Assembly: GCF_000165425.1 (NCBI RefSeq)
Contig: NW_001799001.1
Location: forward strand, 186,001 to 250,000
Length of the DNA: 64,000 nt
Source: Paramecium tetraurelia
Lineage: Eukaryota; Ciliophora; Oligohymenophorea; Peniculida; Parameciidae
Direction: 5' to 3'
Below, one piece after another: positions 62,609 through 64,000 of the stretch. The notes under the pieces were generated by a model. The model did no database searches. It was given only the letters and a program-made list of their open reading frames with translations, and was not told the DNA's origin. The stretch's first letter is position 1. Each line of letters starts with the position of its first letter. The position numbers were made by a program, and so were the translations under genes.

Positions 62609-63483
62609 TCATAGATTTGCTGCAATACTGAGTTTATTACAAGTATCTTCTAACAAACTTAGTAAATGCTCTTCGGATTATTCTCTATTAATTAAGTGAT
62701 TAATTATACCTTGTTTTCTTTTCTTGATCCAATTCTACTTTGACTCTATTGACGATATCTTTAAGCATCTCAAATATGGATTATTCACTTTCATCTCTAT
62801 TTCTCTTTTCAACATTGATAAGATTACTCAATTTAACAAGTTCGTCAGTAATGGATTTCATAACCTAAATGTTAGTATGTACTTACATTCTGATCAGACT
62901 CATCTCTTTCATTGGCTTCATTTCTGATGGCCTCCTAGATTTTGGGTAAATCATTTTATAATCCTTAATGTATTCCTTCAATAGCATCTACTCTTGCTGC
63001 AGTTTCCTTTTGAACTTCAGTTCTCAATAATGCTGTTTTATCTTCCAGTAATCTCAATACTTTAGTTTCTCCTTCTTTTCTTGTTTATGTTTCATTTTGA
63101 ATAGCATTTTCAAATTTCTTTTCTAATGCTTGAACTTCTCTGTTTTTAGTTTCATTAGCTTATTCCTTAGCCAATTTATCTTCTTCTACTTGTTTTTGTA
63201 ATTTGCCTAACTACACAATAATAGGTATGTAAATTACTTAGTCTCTCAATCCATTCAATTTAGTAAATATCTATTCTTAGAATTCATTGAAAGCATCTTC
63301 AGCCTATTAAATTCTTTATTCAGCTTATTCAAGTTTTTAGAATCTCTCATTTTCTACTCCAATTTAGATTGTGGATAATTTCTCTGAGATCTTTTGAATT
63401 CTTCCACTTGATGGTGATGCTTGGGGATCTAAAAAAGGTTAATTCAATTAAATACATGAGACTTAGGATCTTGAATTGTACAT
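62609..63483 (-). CDS. SF-assemblin family protein, about 257 aa
   Basis: ATG at 63483 (MYNSRSQVS), TGA at 62611-62609; introns of 27, 27, 22 and 25 nt, the two 27-nt ones without TGA. After a Ser/Pro-rich head (PQASPSSGR) the rod starts with IQKISEKLSTIQIGVENERF and continues in heptads (LRLLEDKTALLRTEVQKETA, DAIEGIHQGLQNDLPKIQEA). The C-terminal EEHLLSLLEDTCNKL is the SF-assemblin/beta-giardin signature. Such proteins form the striated fibres attached to basal bodies (kinetodesmal or microtubule-associated fibres in Paramecium). Confidence 0.92.
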
Positions 63484-63566
63484 TATAATTAATAATAATA
63501 ATAAAATTTATTTATGAATTAATTTCAAAGACTTTAGGTTTTGAATTATTTTTAATAAATAAAAAA

Positions 63567-64000
63567 TCATTTAATACAATCTGATTTATTTGTAAAAGAT
63601 GTAAGCAGTTGAGATCTCTTGAAAATAATAGATGCTTTAGTAGAATCTTTATCTCTTGATCTTGAAGTGAATATAGGATTACACTCTGACTCCTGTCTTT
63701 CTGTTTTGCGAAAATGTTCTGATTGTGCAGTTTAAGTTTTTGATTTGATTTTCTTTAGACACAATTATTTCAAATTTGATTTATTCTTTTAAATTATTGT
63801 ATAATATTTACTTCGATTAATCTATTAATGTTTTAAGTATTGATTTCTTGAACATTAGATTGAGGTTGTATCATCCTGTTTGCGAATTTTTCGAGTTATT
63901 GATCTAGATATTCTTCATTTTCAGTTTTGTTCTTTTTATGAAAGGAGATTGAAGATTATGATTATAATTTGAGGATAGTAGGAGTGTAGTTATCGAATTA
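63567..64000 (-). CDS. Partial unknown protein, C-terminal part
   Basis: The gene enters from the right edge and ends at TGA 63569-63567 with one 26-nt intron near 63770-63800. The visible part (about 135 residues) is Lys/Asn/Ser/Gln-rich and looks disordered (for example EEYLDQQLEKFANRMIQPQS; RSRDKDSTKASIIFKRSQLL). The first codons of the frame and any domain lie outside the window. Confidence 0.6.

Overview
This window is somatic (macronuclear) DNA of a ciliate, very probably a Paramecium. Almost every gene reads straight through in-frame TAA and TAG codons as glutamine and ends only at TGA. About 75-80 introns of roughly 19-37 nt (mostly 22-30) can be placed by GT...AG ends and frame continuity, the DNA is AT-rich, genes sit tens of bases apart on both strands, and one gene (34751-35877) encodes a trichocyst matrix protein. 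The species is not determined. A standard-code ORF caller sees only fragments here, so the models below were built by re-reading the sequence with the ciliate code and removing mini-introns.

Layout. 1-9.6 kb: partial gene with a PH/GRAM-like stretch, two unknown proteins, copine, ankyrin-type protein, cyclin, paired-CxxC protein, cyclic-nucleotide-binding protein. 9.6-20.7 kb: RhoGEF with DH-PH-PX-FERM order, a long glycine-rich membrane receptor-like protein, a coiled-coil protein, and one unresolved gene. 20.7-26 kb: small MGNSC protein, C2H2 zinc finger protein, DOMON/cytochrome b561/cytochrome b5/FNR redox protein, ALKBH1-type dioxygenase. 26-31.6 kb: mitochondrial carrier, U5 snRNP GTPase Snu114, ribosomal protein uS17, URI/prefoldin-like protein. 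31.6-36 kb: small unknown, Pho80-type cyclin, macro-domain protein, trichocyst matrix protein. 36-41 kb: two coiled-coil proteins, a possible decayed YIPF-like gene, Trm10 tRNA methyltransferase. 41-50 kb: ABCC transporter, alpha/beta hydrolase, small unknown, tandem degenerate kinase with a poly-Q linker. 50-57 kb: casein kinase 1, Myb/poly-Q protein with several frame breaks, two-TM protein. 57-64 kb: coiled-coil protein, double-CHORD protein, poly(A)-binding protein, small unknown, SF-assemblin, and a partial gene.

Functions are mostly housekeeping (splicing, translation, tRNA and nucleic acid modification), signalling (kinases, cyclins, cNMP and Ca2+/lipid sensors, RhoGEF), secretion (trichocysts) and cytoskeleton (SF-assemblin, basal-body fibre type). 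I see no operon-like logic, RNA gene, CRISPR, telomere, IES or mobile element. The most notable items are the RhoGEF-PX-FERM fusion, the four-module redox protein, and several single-base frame breaks in otherwise conserved genes, which are either assembly indels, decaying duplicates or real recoding. I found no clearly novel multi-gene system.
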